A DNA stretch of 64,000 nt from Cognatundibacterium crateris (GCF_010078235.1 NZ_JAABOS010000003.1:186001-250000), one strand, 5' to 3'; numbered from the stretch's first letter, positions 7,179 through 16,876 are shown. Translations and numbers: made by a program. The notes: generated by a model not told the origin, from the letters alone.

Positions 7179-8378
7179 TTAGTCCAGCACCCCCGTCCGG
7201 TCTATCTTGACCTGACGCGAGCCACCCGCTTTCTTCACGTTGACCACGGCCTGGCTGGGACCGGTCACCTGCACACGTGCGGTTTCCAGCAACAAAGCTT
7301 CCGCATCGAGGTCGCCTGAGCCGCTGATCTGGGCGCGCAGGGATTTTGCCTTGCCCTGCATACTGACTTTGCCAGCACCACGCATGGTCAGATCGATCTG
7401 GGCATCAGAAGAAAAATCCGCCTCCAGGTCGCCGGAGCCGCTGAGCTCTGCTTGCAATGTTTGTTGCACGCCACCCACACGGATATTGGCCGGACCCTGA
7501 TTGATCAGATGCATACTGCCGGTTTTCAGCTGGTCGATATCCACATCACCTGAGCCTTTGAGCACGGTTTTCAAGTCATCGACCTCGCCACGCAAACGCA
7601 ATTCGCCTGAGCCGTGTAATTGCAGATCGGCATTTTTACTGCGTAAGCCAGAGATTTCAACATCACCGGAACCTGAGTGTTCCAGTTGCAGCCCGCTGAT
7701 TGGACCACGTAATTCGACATTACCTGAACCCGAATGGCTGAGCTTGACCGGCACGCTTTGCAAGTCACTGACGTGCAGATCACCGCTGCTGCTATGGCGC
7801 GCATTGAATTCACCCGCGACGGTTGCCAGGCTGACTGAGCCCGAGCCGTCCAGATCGAGTTCAGTCGCCCCGGCGCGTAGCATTTCCAGCTGCAGATCGC
7901 CGCTGCCGGCTGACGTGATTTTGAGCTTACCGGTTTTTCCGGATACTTTCACATCGCCCGAACCATGGTGTTCCAGCGTGAATTGCTCGTTATTGAGAGA
8001 TCGTACTTCTATGTCACCTGAGCCGGATTGCAGCAGGCTTAGCAATACCGGGGTACTGACCGAAACCGTTCCTGGCCGGTTAGTCCAGCTCATGCGATAA
8101 GACTTGCTCTTGGTGCGGATAATCAGGCGCTTGTTTTCCACCACCGCGATGATTTCGGGTACCAGTTTTTCATCGCCTGTGATCTCGACAGGGCTCTTCT
8201 GACCCTGAGTGATCACGACATCAAAAAAACTCTCGTTTTCTACGCTGTCGAAATCGGCGACTTCTACGCGTTGTGTGGTGGTTTTTCCATTCGCTTTGAT
8301 GTCAACGCCATTCACTTTGACTTCGCAGGCGCAGAGCGCCAGAACGAACAGACTACTCAGGGTCAGGGTTTTGAACAT
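7179..8378 (-). CDS. GIN-domain (DUF2807-like) repeat lipoprotein
   Basis: The 399-residue protein has a lipoprotein signal (SSLFVLALCAC) and probably anchors to the outer membrane. After ~40 residues it becomes a series of ~14 repeats of about 20 residues centred on SGSGD or close variants (QSGSGDIEV, HHGSGDVKV, SAGSGDLQL, HSGSGNVEL, HSGSGDVEI, LKGSGDVDI, LSGSGDLEA, ISGSGDLDA). This is typical of the GIN-domain (putative auto-transporter adhesin head) family, folding as a beta-solenoid. Two GIN domains back to back would explain the length. Function in this family is poorly defined. It appears monocistronic, with a 201-bp divergent spacer to the DUF882 gene. Confidence 0.85.
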   Translation of the reverse strand: MFKTLTLSSLFVLALCACEVKVNGVDIKANGKTTTQRVEVADFDSVENESFFDVVITQGQKSPVEITGDEKLVPEIIAVVENKRLIIRTKSKSYRMSWTNRPGTVSVSTPVLLSLLQSGSGDIEVRSLNNEQFTLEHHGSGDVKVSGKTGKLKITSAGSGDLQLEMLRAGATELDLDGSGSVSLATVAGEFNARHSSSGDLHVSDLQSVPVKLSHSGSGNVELRGPISGLQLEHSGSGDVEISGLRSKNADLQLHGSGELRLRGEVDDLKTVLKGSGDVDIDQLKTGSMHLINQGPANIRVGGVQQTLQAELSGSGDLEADFSSDAQIDLTMRGAGKVSMQGKAKSLRAQISGSGDLDAEALLLETARVQVTGPSQAVVNVKKAGGSRQVKIDRTGVLD

Positions 8379-8579
8379 GATAGATATTGAGAAATGATCA
8401 ATGAGTCGCCAGTGTAGTCGGGTTCACCGGATTTTCGCATTGGCTTTGCGACAGATTGCATAAATCGCAGTGTCAGCGGCAAAAAGTATGACCATCTTTA
8501 TTCGGATCCAGCTTGGGTATTCTGGAATCTGGCGCCATAATGTGTATACTGTGCTCACATTTTCCTACCCTGATTTCCT

Positions 8580-9215
8580 ATGCCGACCAGACGCCAACTG
8601 CTCAAACAAAGCCTGATCCTGACAGCTGCCGGCCTGACCGTGAACCGTGTCTTTGCTGCCGATCAGCCCGCTGAAAAAAGTACGGCGCTGGAACCCCCGC
8701 CAGATCTGTTCGATGCCCAGACCCTGGATCTGGATTTCTGGGTCAAACCACGTACGATAGACTTTATCCGGCCCGCGTCGGGCGAACGCAGTCGTCTGCT
8801 GTACTGGAAAGATGGCGAAATGCTGGGCTCCGCTTATCAGGAGTTGTGCCATATCCTGCGTGATGTTCACGGTAAAAAAACTGCGCCTATCGATCCGAAA
8901 TTGCTGGAAACCCTATGGGCTACCCAGGCCTATGTCGCCCGATTTGGTCTGACCCGGCCGCTGGAAATCCTGTCCGGCTACCGCACCCCGGAATCGAATA
9001 AGCATCTGATCGAACAAGGCGTCCCGGCCGCACGCAAATCCTTGCATATGGATGGTAAGGCCGCTGATATCCGGATCGGTAACCTGCATGAAGAGGTATT
9101 GGGCGGTTTGGTCAAAAGCTTCCGTCAGGGCGGTGTCGGGTTTTACTACCGGGCCAGCGCAAATGGCGGCTGGATACACGCAGATACGGGCTTACAGCGC
9201 ACCTGGAAGGGGTGA
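8580..9215 (+). CDS. Exported DUF882/YcbK-type M15 peptidase-like protein
   Basis: This 211-residue protein begins MPTRRQLLKQSLILTAAGLT, which contains a twin-arginine-like TRRQLLK motif and suggests Tat export. The C-terminal ~110 residues match the DUF882/peptidase M15A fold: EILSGYRTPESNKHL, SLHMDGKAADIRI (zinc ligands H and D) and GWIHADTG (third ligand). The family includes murein DD-/LD-endopeptidases such as MepK/YcbK. This member probably acts on periplasmic peptidoglycan. No Shine-Dalgarno stands out before the ATG. It is followed after 134 bp by a solute-binding protein gene on the same strand. Confidence 0.9.
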   Translation: MPTRRQLLKQSLILTAAGLTVNRVFAADQPAEKSTALEPPPDLFDAQTLDLDFWVKPRTIDFIRPASGERSRLLYWKDGEMLGSAYQELCHILRDVHGKKTAPIDPKLLETLWATQAYVARFGLTRPLEILSGYRTPESNKHLIEQGVPAARKSLHMDGKAADIRIGNLHEEVLGGLVKSFRQGGVGFYYRASANGGWIHADTGLQRTWKG

Positions 9216-9349
9216 ACAGCCGCGACGGGTTTTGTTGTTGCTATCCGTCAGAATGTGAACATTGTTAATATTTTCTGCGCAGTACTTGTTTCTAAATTGA
9301 AATTTAGTAAGCTTTGCATATACACGCTGACTAATCGAGAGGTAGAAAC

Positions 9350-10102
9350 GTGCGCAAAGCCTGTCTGTGCCTGATTGCGACATGGGCCATGTCTGTCATG
9401 ACACTGGTTCAGGTGCAAGCACAGACACCGGCGCAGACCCATACCCCGCTCACCCTGGTGACAGAGGACTACCCGCCCTTCAATATGCAGCAGAACGGCA
9501 GTACTGAGATTTCAGGAATTGCGACAGACAAAGTGCGGCAACTGATGCAGCGCGCCGGAGAAAAATACACACTGCGCTTATTACCCTGGTCACGTGCCTA
9601 TCAGATGGGTCAGCGTGACCCTGATACTTGCGTATTCTCCACCACCCGCACCGCTGAACGCGAAGCCTTATTCAAATGGGTAGGGCCGCTGGTCAAAAAT
9701 AACTGGACGATTTTCGCGCGTGCTGACGATACCCGCCATCCAAAAACGCTGGAAGAACTGCGTATTTATACCCTGGGTGGCTATCGCAATGACGCGGTGG
9801 CTGAATATCTGGCCACCCGCTCTTACAAAGTCGATCTGGCCAGCTATGACACCGATAATCCGCGTAAATTACTGTACCGGCGCTTTGACTACTGGGCTAC
9901 CGGTGAGTTGCTGGGCTTGTCCATCCTGAAGCAGCAAGGCTTGCAGCAGCAAATCGTCCCTTTATTTCAGTTTAATCAGACCGAGATGTATCTGGCCTGT
10001 CATCCCGGCATGGCGCAGGAGAAGGTGGACCATTTCAACCAGATACTGAAAGAAATGGAACGCGACGGCAGTAATGCGGCAATAGAGAAAAAATACAAAT
10101 AA
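9350..10102 (+). CDS. Periplasmic solute-binding protein, SBP_bac_3-like
   Basis: A GTG start at 9350 is supported by GAGGT 6 nt upstream. The 250-residue protein has a signal peptide ending near VQVQAQT, followed by LTLVTEDYPPFNMQQNG (classic SBP_bac_3 opening), LRLLPWSRAYQMGQRDPD, CVFSTTRTAERE, FKWVGPLVKNNWTIFA and LEELRIYTLGGYRNDAVAEY. This matches orphan amino-acid-type binding proteins that have no ABC partner. It is close in motif order to the protein at 26668-27426 (PPxSYEE, LPWARAYQLAQ, FSMTRTKERE). The ligand is unknown. Confidence 0.85.
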   Translation: MRKACLCLIATWAMSVMTLVQVQAQTPAQTHTPLTLVTEDYPPFNMQQNGSTEISGIATDKVRQLMQRAGEKYTLRLLPWSRAYQMGQRDPDTCVFSTTRTAEREALFKWVGPLVKNNWTIFARADDTRHPKTLEELRIYTLGGYRNDAVAEYLATRSYKVDLASYDTDNPRKLLYRRFDYWATGELLGLSILKQQGLQQQIVPLFQFNQTEMYLACHPGMAQEKVDHFNQILKEMERDGSNAAIEKKYK

Positions 10103-10113
10103 AGCGCTGTCAC

Positions 10114-10151
10114 AATGCAGCCCCGGCAGTGCGTACTGTCGGGGCTGCATT
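10114..10151. terminator. Long hairpin between convergent genes, probable bidirectional terminator without T-tract
   Basis: A 17-bp stem with one G-T wobble (AATGCAGCCCCGGCAGT against its complement) closes a GCGT loop. It lies 12 bp after the solute-binding gene and 29 bp before the end of the convergent M16 gene. No T-run follows on either strand, so terminator function is inferred from position. Confidence 0.5.
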
Positions 10152-10179
10152 GAGGAGTGACGGCCATTTATTCAATCAC

Positions 10180-12882
10180 TTATCTGGTAGAGGCAGCCTT
10201 GCCAGCTTTTGCTGCATCGGCCGTCGTCACTACGCTCCAGCTCTCCGGTAGCACATATTTTTTCGCCGCCTGGTTGACTTGTTCCAGTGTCAGTGCCTGT
10301 ATCGATGCTTCCAAACGCTGAAATACGCGCAGATCCTGACCTTCATGCAAGGCGGCATTCCACATATCCGCCAGTTGCTGATTGCTTTGCCGGTGCTGCG
10401 CATCTGCGCGTGCGATGTTCAGCTTCGCCTTCTTCAGCTCGGCTTCCAGAAAACCTTGTTGCTGGACATTCTGCAACACTTCAGTCACTGCCTGGCGCAG
10501 TTTCAGCAGGTTTTCCGGAGCACTGCTGGCGACTATATCCCAGCGTGCATAGGGATCAGTCTGATCGGCAGAAAATTGTGACTGCACGCTGTAACTCCAG
10601 CCCTCCTGCTGACGCAGTCTTTGCATCAGACGGGATTCCAGCCCTGCTTGCCCCAGCAAATAATTGATTACCACCAGTGCCGGAAAATCCGGATGTGCTT
10701 TACCGACAGACAGATAGCGGCGACCATAAAAGTAGGCACTGCTCTCACCCGGCGTATCGATGCTGGCTGACATGGCAGGACGCTCCGGCGCTTGCTGATG
10801 AATTTCGGCATAAGGCGATTTACTATCCCAGCCACTTAATTCCGGCGTCAGGCTGGCCAGCACATCTTGCGGTTCAAAATCGCCGACGATCACCAGATGA
10901 CCGCTGCTCGCACCATAAAAATTTTTATGGAACTCAAAAAAGTCAGCGCTTTTGATGGCATTCATTTCAGAGATACTCTGCTGGCTGGTTTCCAGCCGGC
11001 GCGGATCGCTGGTCGGGTAAGTGTTGAAGTGCTGGGCGTAGCGGTCTTCGATTTTACGTAGGGGGGTTTTCCTTTCCAGATCCAGCGAAACGCGATGTCT
11101 GGCAACGATGTCCATCGCCTGCCCAAAGCCGGGTTGCTTCAGATTCAGCATCATCAGACTCAGTGCTTCGCGCAAATCGGCTCTGGTGGTGGAAAAATGT
11201 CTGACACTGCCTTGCATATGCAAGCGCGCACGTTCTGCTTCCAGGCTTTCTTTCCCGTATTGGCCCGCGCCATTGAGCAGCGCCTGATCGGTAAAATATT
11301 CCAGCCATTTTTTTTCATGCAAGGATTGCAGATTACCCCAGTGCAGACGTAAATCTACCGTGACGACTTGTCCACGGCTGGGTTTGGGCAGCAGCACGAC
11401 CTCGATATTTCCTATCTTGATACGCTGAGATTGTGCCATCAGATTATCGTAAGATGCATCAAAGCCGCTGACCGGTGCGTATTCATCCACATGTTTGAAT
11501 TGCTTCAGGATGTCGTTCACATCTGGCGCAGCGGGTATCTCCACTGGCTGGTTTGGCTCAGCGTACAGCAGGCCGGAAATGCGGTTATTTTTTTTCAGAT
11601 ATTTTTTGGCAGCGGCCTGTACCTGTTCGGCTGTCAGAGCAGCGATTCTGGCTTTCTCGACAAAAAACATGCGCCAGTCACCCAGCGCAATATATTCGGA
11701 CAGACGTATCGCCAGCGCCTCCGGGTCATCCAGCGTACGGGTATAGGTAGCGGCAAATTGCGCTTTAAAGAAACGCAAATCCTGCTCACTTATCAGGCGT
11801 TGCGGAAACTGATCTATCGCTTTTTGCATCAGTTTGCTCTGGTCTTCAATTTGCTTAGCCGATTGTTGGCGCGTGATGAAATAAATCAGACCGCTGTCAC
11901 GCATACCAGGACTCAGGCTGTACATGCTGTGCGATAAGCGGTGTAAAGACTGATCGGCATCGCGCTGTTCCCGCTCAGATGACACTACGGTTGCAGCGAA
12001 TTTAATCGCCGCGAAATCCGGATGCAGCGCGGAGGGGACATGGTAAGCCTCGATTGCCGCGCTGAAATTCGCGGGCTTACGCACGATGACGCTGCGTTCA
12101 CCTAAAGCCCCTGGCTCTACCGTTGCGATCAGCGGCAGTGACTGCGCCGGTTTCGGTATGCTGCCAAAGTATTTTTGAATACTGCCTAATACTTGCTCAG
12201 GCTGGAACTGTCCGGCCACCAGCAAGACCGCATTGTCCGGGCGGTAGTAGCGGTGGTAAAACTGTTCCAGTTCAGCGGTTTGGGCGGCATCCAGATCGCT
12301 GCGTTCGCCAATCGCAATATGTCCATAGCCATGCCAGTCAAATGCGACCGCCTTCACCTGATGCATCAGGCTGTTATACGGATTCCCTTCACGTAGTTCC
12401 AGCTCGTTTTTGACTATCGTGACTTCACGCCGCAGTTCGTCCGCGCTAAAGCGCACATTGCGCATACGGTCGGCTTCCATTGCCAGCATCCAGTCCAGCT
12501 CTGTCTCAGAAGCAGGAATGATTTCAAAAAAATTGGTACGGTCATCGGTAGTGGTGCCATTCCAGCGGCCACCACGCCGGCTGATTTCCTCAGCGATTTT
12601 TGGGAATTGCTGGCTGCTTTTGTACAGCATATGTTCGAGCAAATGTGCATAACCCGATTGCCCCGCGTTCTCGTGCCGGGAGCCGACCAGATAAGTCATA
12701 TTGATCGTGACGGTATTTTTACTATTGTCCGGCATCAGTAATACCCGTAAGCCATTCGGCAGGCGGTATTCGGAAATACCTTCTGCGCTGGCGATCAGCG
12801 GCGGGTTACTGGCAGCCTGCGCTGGTGTGACCGGCGCGGCCAGTGTGTAGCATGTGAACAGTGCAATCAGGAGTGTGCGCAT
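10180..12882 (-). CDS. M16 family zinc metallopeptidase (two-half, ~900 residues)
   Basis: This 900-residue protein is predicted to be periplasmic. The start at 12882 puts a signal peptide (MRTLLIALFTCYTLAAPVTP) at the N-terminus; the upstream GTG at 12909 would prepend nine unlikely residues. The N-terminal half carries the inverted zinc motif HLLEH in SGYAHLLEHMLYKSS, with the distal glutamate in VKNELELREGN. The C-terminal half is a second M16-like repeat lacking HxxEH (GHLVIVGDFEPQDVLASL; GLESRLMQRLRQQEGWSYSV). The family degrades peptides inside a clam-shell chamber. It is the paralogue of the next gene upstream, 142 bp away, and probably arose by tandem duplication. Confidence 0.93.
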   Translation of the reverse strand: MRTLLIALFTCYTLAAPVTPAQAASNPPLIASAEGISEYRLPNGLRVLLMPDNSKNTVTINMTYLVGSRHENAGQSGYAHLLEHMLYKSSQQFPKIAEEISRRGGRWNGTTTDDRTNFFEIIPASETELDWMLAMEADRMRNVRFSADELRREVTIVKNELELREGNPYNSLMHQVKAVAFDWHGYGHIAIGERSDLDAAQTAELEQFYHRYYRPDNAVLLVAGQFQPEQVLGSIQKYFGSIPKPAQSLPLIATVEPGALGERSVIVRKPANFSAAIEAYHVPSALHPDFAAIKFAATVVSSEREQRDADQSLHRLSHSMYSLSPGMRDSGLIYFITRQQSAKQIEDQSKLMQKAIDQFPQRLISEQDLRFFKAQFAATYTRTLDDPEALAIRLSEYIALGDWRMFFVEKARIAALTAEQVQAAAKKYLKKNNRISGLLYAEPNQPVEIPAAPDVNDILKQFKHVDEYAPVSGFDASYDNLMAQSQRIKIGNIEVVLLPKPSRGQVVTVDLRLHWGNLQSLHEKKWLEYFTDQALLNGAGQYGKESLEAERARLHMQGSVRHFSTTRADLREALSLMMLNLKQPGFGQAMDIVARHRVSLDLERKTPLRKIEDRYAQHFNTYPTSDPRRLETSQQSISEMNAIKSADFFEFHKNFYGASSGHLVIVGDFEPQDVLASLTPELSGWDSKSPYAEIHQQAPERPAMSASIDTPGESSAYFYGRRYLSVGKAHPDFPALVVINYLLGQAGLESRLMQRLRQQEGWSYSVQSQFSADQTDPYARWDIVASSAPENLLKLRQAVTEVLQNVQQQGFLEAELKKAKLNIARADAQHRQSNQQLADMWNAALHEGQDLRVFQRLEASIQALTLEQVNQAAKKYVLPESWSVVTTADAAKAGKAASTR

Positions 12883-12968
12883 AATGGTTGGAGGACGGAG
12901 GTAAAACACAAGAAACGTAAGATGACTGCTGCCGGTTCCAACATGTAGCCTTAGCAGCTTTATCCTGA

Positions 12969-13006
12969 AAATAAAAAATCAGGCACCGCTTACAGCTGGT
13001 GCCTGA
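12969..13006 (-). terminator. Rho-independent terminator downstream of the second M16 gene
   Basis: On the minus strand TCAGGCACC pairs with GGTGCCTGA across a 10-nt loop and is followed by TTTTTTATTTT. It lies 46 bp past the stop of the M16 gene ending at 13052, implying the two M16 genes are largely separate transcripts. Confidence 0.8.
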
Positions 13007-13051
13007 CAGTTGCGCATACCTAAGTAAAACCAGGCAAGCGAATTGACTTCA

Positions 13052-15814
13052 TCACTTGCCTGGTACGGCAGCAGCCTGCGCGGCTTTTGCCTTTACCTCA
13101 TCGCCCGCGATAAAGGTGCTCATACGGGCTGGATTGACGTATTGACGGAAGGCGGCATTGACTTGTTCCAGCGTCAGATTTTTAATTTTGTCATCCATCG
13201 CCTGTGACCATGCCCAGTTGCGTTTGAGTTCAAGGTGATTGGTCCACCCTGCTGTCAAGGCGCCGTCGGTGGTGCGGCCTTGTGCGCGTTGCTGCAGCAT
13301 GCCGGATTTCGCTTTCGCCAGTTCCTCGGCAGTGAAGCCATCTTTCAGGGCACGCTTGAGTTCTTCCTGGATCGCGATTTCCAATTTCTCCAAATTTTGC
13401 GGCGCTGCCGTGGCTGAGATCGCGAAACTGCCAACCGGGTCGATTTCACCGACCGATAAGCTGGAACCTCCGCCATAGGACAGACCATCTTTCTGACGTA
13501 TGCGTTCCATGATGCGTGAATTCATACCGGCACCACCGAAGATGTAGTTTGCCACACGCAGGGCTGGATAATCGGCATCATCTTCGCGCATAGTAATCGT
13601 CATGGCGCTGGAGTAAACCCCGTTTTCCTTATCCGGTGTATGGAAGGTTTTACGAACTACAGCCGGATCATTCCGCTTGCTGACCATGCGGGTGTAGGGC
13701 GCTTTGCTGGTCCAGCCATCGAAGGCTTTGGCAATTGCGGCTTTGGCTGCCGCTACATCCATGTCACCGACTATCGCGATCTCGCCTTTAGAGGCACCGT
13801 AAAAGTCTGCATGATAGGCTTTGATATCTGCCAGCTTGACGGCGCGGATATCGGCCAGACTTTCATCCAGTGTTTTCGCGGCACGGAAGTCGCCTTTCGG
13901 ATAGCTGTTGAAATGCTGACCCAATTCGCGGTTCACGATAGAGCCAGGTTCATTGCGTGAGGCTTCCAGGCCGACGATGGCGCGGTCCCGCAACTGGATG
14001 AATTCGCTTTCCGGGAAATTCGCTTCACGTAACACATGCGAAACCAGTTCCAGTGCGGCTGGCAGATGTTCTTTCGTGGTCTGGAAGGAGTACAGGCCAC
14101 CGCTCATTTTCAACTTCGACATTTCATCCGCCAGCTGAGCGCGACTGTACTTACTGGTGCCAGTCATCAGCAGGCTGCCAGCCAGACTGGAGACTGTGCT
14201 CTTACCAAACAGGCTCTTTTCATCACCCCAGTGCAGATTCAGCGAGACATTGACCGCTTCACCACGGTTCTTTTTAGGCAGTAAAGCGACTTGCAGATTG
14301 CCGATCTGGGTGATTTCTGTGCGTTTATCGATATTTGCCGGCGCCGGATCGAAGGCTTCACCACTCAGCACTGAGGCTTTGGGTTTGAAGTCTTTCATCA
14401 CCTCAGCCATGCTGGGTGCAGCCGGGATCTCTGCGCGCTGTGGTGTGTCTTCCGGGATGAACATGCCAACGGTGCGATTGTCACGCACCAGATAGCGTTT
14501 GGCGACTTCATTCACCTGTTCCGGTGTGATGCTATCGACTTCATCGCGGTCTTTGAATAAGTAGCGCCAATCACCCATTGCGATGTATTCCGACATGCTG
14601 ATGCCGATGGACTCGTGATTGTTCAGCATTTTCTCGAAAAAATTATGCGTATCACGTTTGATGCGGTCGATTTCTTCTTTGCTCGGTGGCGCTTTCTTGA
14701 AATCTTCTATCGCGGCCAGCAAGGCATCGCGTGCGGCATCCACCGATTCGCCTTTTTTCACCACCGCACCGATGATGGACAAACCAGGGTCAACCTGACC
14801 GACGGCGCTAGAAAATACCTGCACTACTTTGCCGGTCTCCACCAATTGCTTATGCAAACGGCCATGCGGTGCGCTGGTCAGCACGCTGCCCGCAAAGCTG
14901 AGCGCATCGCGGTCAGGATGCAGGCCGGATGGGACTTTATAGCCTATCATGACAAACTGCACATCGCCTTTGCGGCGTACGATCACATTACGTTCACCAT
15001 CCTGGGTTGGCTCTACTGTCCATAACTGTGGCAGGCTGCGTTTAGGTTTAGGGATTTTGCTGAAGGCGCCATCTATCCATTGCAAAACTTTTGCAGTATC
15101 GAACTTACCCGCGACCAGCAGGACCGCGTTATCTGGCTGGTAGTACTGACGGTAAAATGCTTGCAGGTTGTCGATTTTGACGTTTTCGATATCGCTGCGA
15201 TTGCCGATGGTGGAGTTGCCATAGTTATGCCAGTCATAGGCCACACTTTGCATGCGCTTCATCAGCACGCTGCCCGGCGAATTTTCACCGCGTTCATATT
15301 CATTGCGCACGACCGTCATTTCGGTATCGAGATCTTTTTTAGCAATGAAGGAATTGACCATGCGGTCGGCTTCCATTTCCAGCGCCCATTTCAGATTGTC
15401 GTCATTGGCCTGGAATAACTCGTAGTAATTGGTGCGGTCGAGCGATGTGGTGCCGTTCATGCGCATGCCGCGCTTATTGAATTCTTCCGGAATTTTCGGA
15501 TTGCCCGGCGTGCCTTTGAACAGCAGATGTTCGAGCAAATGCGCCATACCGGTTTCGCCATAGTTTTCATGGCGTGAGCCAACCAGATAAGTCATGTTGA
15601 CCGTAACAGTAGGTTTGCTGGCATCTGGCATCAGCAATACGCGCAGGCCGTTCGGTAAGCGGTATTCAGTGATGCCTTCTACGCTGGTAACCTGACTGAC
15701 GCCCTTAGGCAGGCTATCCGCCAGCAACAGCGGTGCGGTGAACAGCAGAGCGCCGCCGAGTATCAGCGAGCGCAATACAGGTTTGAGAGACAAAGTGATT
15801 GTGGCATTTGGCAT
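13052..15814 (-). CDS. M16 family zinc metallopeptidase (two-half, ~920 residues)
   Basis: This 920-residue protein has an N-terminal signal sequence (SLILGGALLFTAPLLLADSL). The catalytic motif is in TGMAHLLEHLLFKGTP (HLLEH), with distal glutamate in VVRNEYERGENSP. The second half lacks HxxEH but keeps the M16 C-terminal features EIAIVGDMDVAAAKAAIA and GMNSRIMERIRQKDGLSYGG. This is the standard layout of single-chain bacterial M16B proteases. GGA lies ~8 nt before the ATG. The N-terminal regions of this protein and its neighbour are nearly superimposable (GITEYRLPNGLRVLLMPD against GISEYRLPNGLRVLLMPD), which shows recent common ancestry. Confidence 0.95.
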   Translation of the reverse strand: MPNATITLSLKPVLRSLILGGALLFTAPLLLADSLPKGVSQVTSVEGITEYRLPNGLRVLLMPDASKPTVTVNMTYLVGSRHENYGETGMAHLLEHLLFKGTPGNPKIPEEFNKRGMRMNGTTSLDRTNYYELFQANDDNLKWALEMEADRMVNSFIAKKDLDTEMTVVRNEYERGENSPGSVLMKRMQSVAYDWHNYGNSTIGNRSDIENVKIDNLQAFYRQYYQPDNAVLLVAGKFDTAKVLQWIDGAFSKIPKPKRSLPQLWTVEPTQDGERNVIVRRKGDVQFVMIGYKVPSGLHPDRDALSFAGSVLTSAPHGRLHKQLVETGKVVQVFSSAVGQVDPGLSIIGAVVKKGESVDAARDALLAAIEDFKKAPPSKEEIDRIKRDTHNFFEKMLNNHESIGISMSEYIAMGDWRYLFKDRDEVDSITPEQVNEVAKRYLVRDNRTVGMFIPEDTPQRAEIPAAPSMAEVMKDFKPKASVLSGEAFDPAPANIDKRTEITQIGNLQVALLPKKNRGEAVNVSLNLHWGDEKSLFGKSTVSSLAGSLLMTGTSKYSRAQLADEMSKLKMSGGLYSFQTTKEHLPAALELVSHVLREANFPESEFIQLRDRAIVGLEASRNEPGSIVNRELGQHFNSYPKGDFRAAKTLDESLADIRAVKLADIKAYHADFYGASKGEIAIVGDMDVAAAKAAIAKAFDGWTSKAPYTRMVSKRNDPAVVRKTFHTPDKENGVYSSAMTITMREDDADYPALRVANYIFGGAGMNSRIMERIRQKDGLSYGGGSSLSVGEIDPVGSFAISATAAPQNLEKLEIAIQEELKRALKDGFTAEELAKAKSGMLQQRAQGRTTDGALTAGWTNHLELKRNWAWSQAMDDKIKNLTLEQVNAAFRQYVNPARMSTFIAGDEVKAKAAQAAAVPGK

Positions 15815-15912
15815 ATTTTTTCCATTGTGTCAGGTTAAAGTCAGCAGCAAATTCAGCTGCTGGCCAATAGAGTTTCCCTTCGTGTCGTCAGCACAGGGGG
15901 ATGCTGTATTCC

Positions 15913-16737
15913 TCAGGCGAGCAGTTCGCATTGCAAGAGCTGGCTACCGCTCCAATGCGCACCGGGTGCAAGGTGTATAGGCTGGCTGATCGCTGCAGCC
16001 TCGACGCATAACATTTTTTGTTCGCCTCCGGATTCAAAGTCCGGCAGTTTGACAGCGGCAGCGGGTCCGGGGTTCCATACCACGGCATCCTTAAATCCCT
16101 GCTGCCGGATGTCCAGTCGCTGATGCGCCTGTTCCAGGCGCAGTAAATCTGGCACATCACGGTAAATGCGGTCGGTTTCGCCATTGATCTGCACATACGC
16201 ATCCTGTTCTAAGCAATTATCCTGAGCCAGCACGCTGTCACGATAACGGCAATCCTGCAAACCAAGCAAGCGCGCCTGACTCAGCTCACTGACTGCCAGA
16301 TAGGTATGCAGTGCTGAGGTAAAACTGAAGGCAGTGTCACCGCTATTGTGCACAGTCAGTGTCACCTGCAATTGCTGTGCAAGCAGCTGCACCCGGATGG
16401 TGGCTTGAAATACATAAGGCCAGATCGTCAGGCGGGCGATGTTTTCCTTCAGATGGAATTCCACCACTGCGGCACCATCCTCTTGCAGAAACGGGGTATC
16501 CGCCTGCCACAGTGCGGTGCGCGCAAAGCCATGTTTGGGCAGACTGCCGAGACCTGCAAATTGCGGAAAGATCACAGGAATGCCCCCGCGTATCGCCACC
16601 CCTTCTTTGAATTCCGTTTTTTGACTCAGAAATAGTTGTTCCTTGCCTTGAGCAGGTATCCATGAACAGACATGAGCACCGAGGGGACTGATTTTTGCCG
16701 TTGCACCATCGGCTGCGCGGAGATGAATGAATTCCAT
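15913..16737 (-). CDS. D-hexose-6-phosphate mutarotase (aldose 1-epimerase-like, YeaD type)
   Basis: The predicted 274-residue cytosolic enzyme interconverts alpha and beta anomers of hexose 6-phosphates. Family landmarks: AKISPLGAHVCSWIP, RGGIPVIFPQFAGLGSLPKHGFAR (conserved GG.P..FPqFg....pqHGFaR), SALHTYLAVSELSQARLLGL and VVWNPGPAAAVKLPDF near the C-terminus, where the usual catalytic Glu region is expected. The start at 16737 gives MEFIHLRAADG; a TTG six codons earlier is possible. A weak CAGCAGC/GCTGCTG hairpin (15842-15862) follows the gene. It stands alone between the M16 gene and the divergent sirB2. Confidence 0.85.
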   Translation of the reverse strand: MEFIHLRAADGATAKISPLGAHVCSWIPAQGKEQLFLSQKTEFKEGVAIRGGIPVIFPQFAGLGSLPKHGFARTALWQADTPFLQEDGAAVVEFHLKENIARLTIWPYVFQATIRVQLLAQQLQVTLTVHNSGDTAFSFTSALHTYLAVSELSQARLLGLQDCRYRDSVLAQDNCLEQDAYVQINGETDRIYRDVPDLLRLEQAHQRLDIRQQGFKDAVVWNPGPAAAVKLPDFESGGEQKMLCVEAAAISQPIHLAPGAHWSGSQLLQCELLA

Positions 16738-16876
16738 ACGTGAAGATTTCAGCAAAGAGGATTAATGATAATTTTATATTCTATGTCAGCTTTACCACAT
16801 CCTGCATGAACGCTTACAGCACACACAACAATTTCGGGTAGTATCGCCTGCATGTCATGGTATTTGGAGCTGAGGA

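Noticed and set aside
7501-8100. 199-codon plus-strand ORF inside the GIN lipoprotein gene
   Set aside because: It is the antisense mirror of the repeated SGSGD codons, giving low-complexity PEP/SPEP repeats with no start signal; the minus-strand frame has a lipobox and a recognisable family.
7179-8378. Repeated GCCTGAGCCG-like units resembling a CRISPR array
   Set aside because: The repeats are imperfect, vary in spacing and translate in frame into protein repeats; no cas genes are present.
11368-11937. 189-codon plus-strand ORF antisense to the first M16 gene
   Set aside because: The M16 frame on the other strand carries HLLEH and the full family; this frame has no motif or ribosome-binding site.
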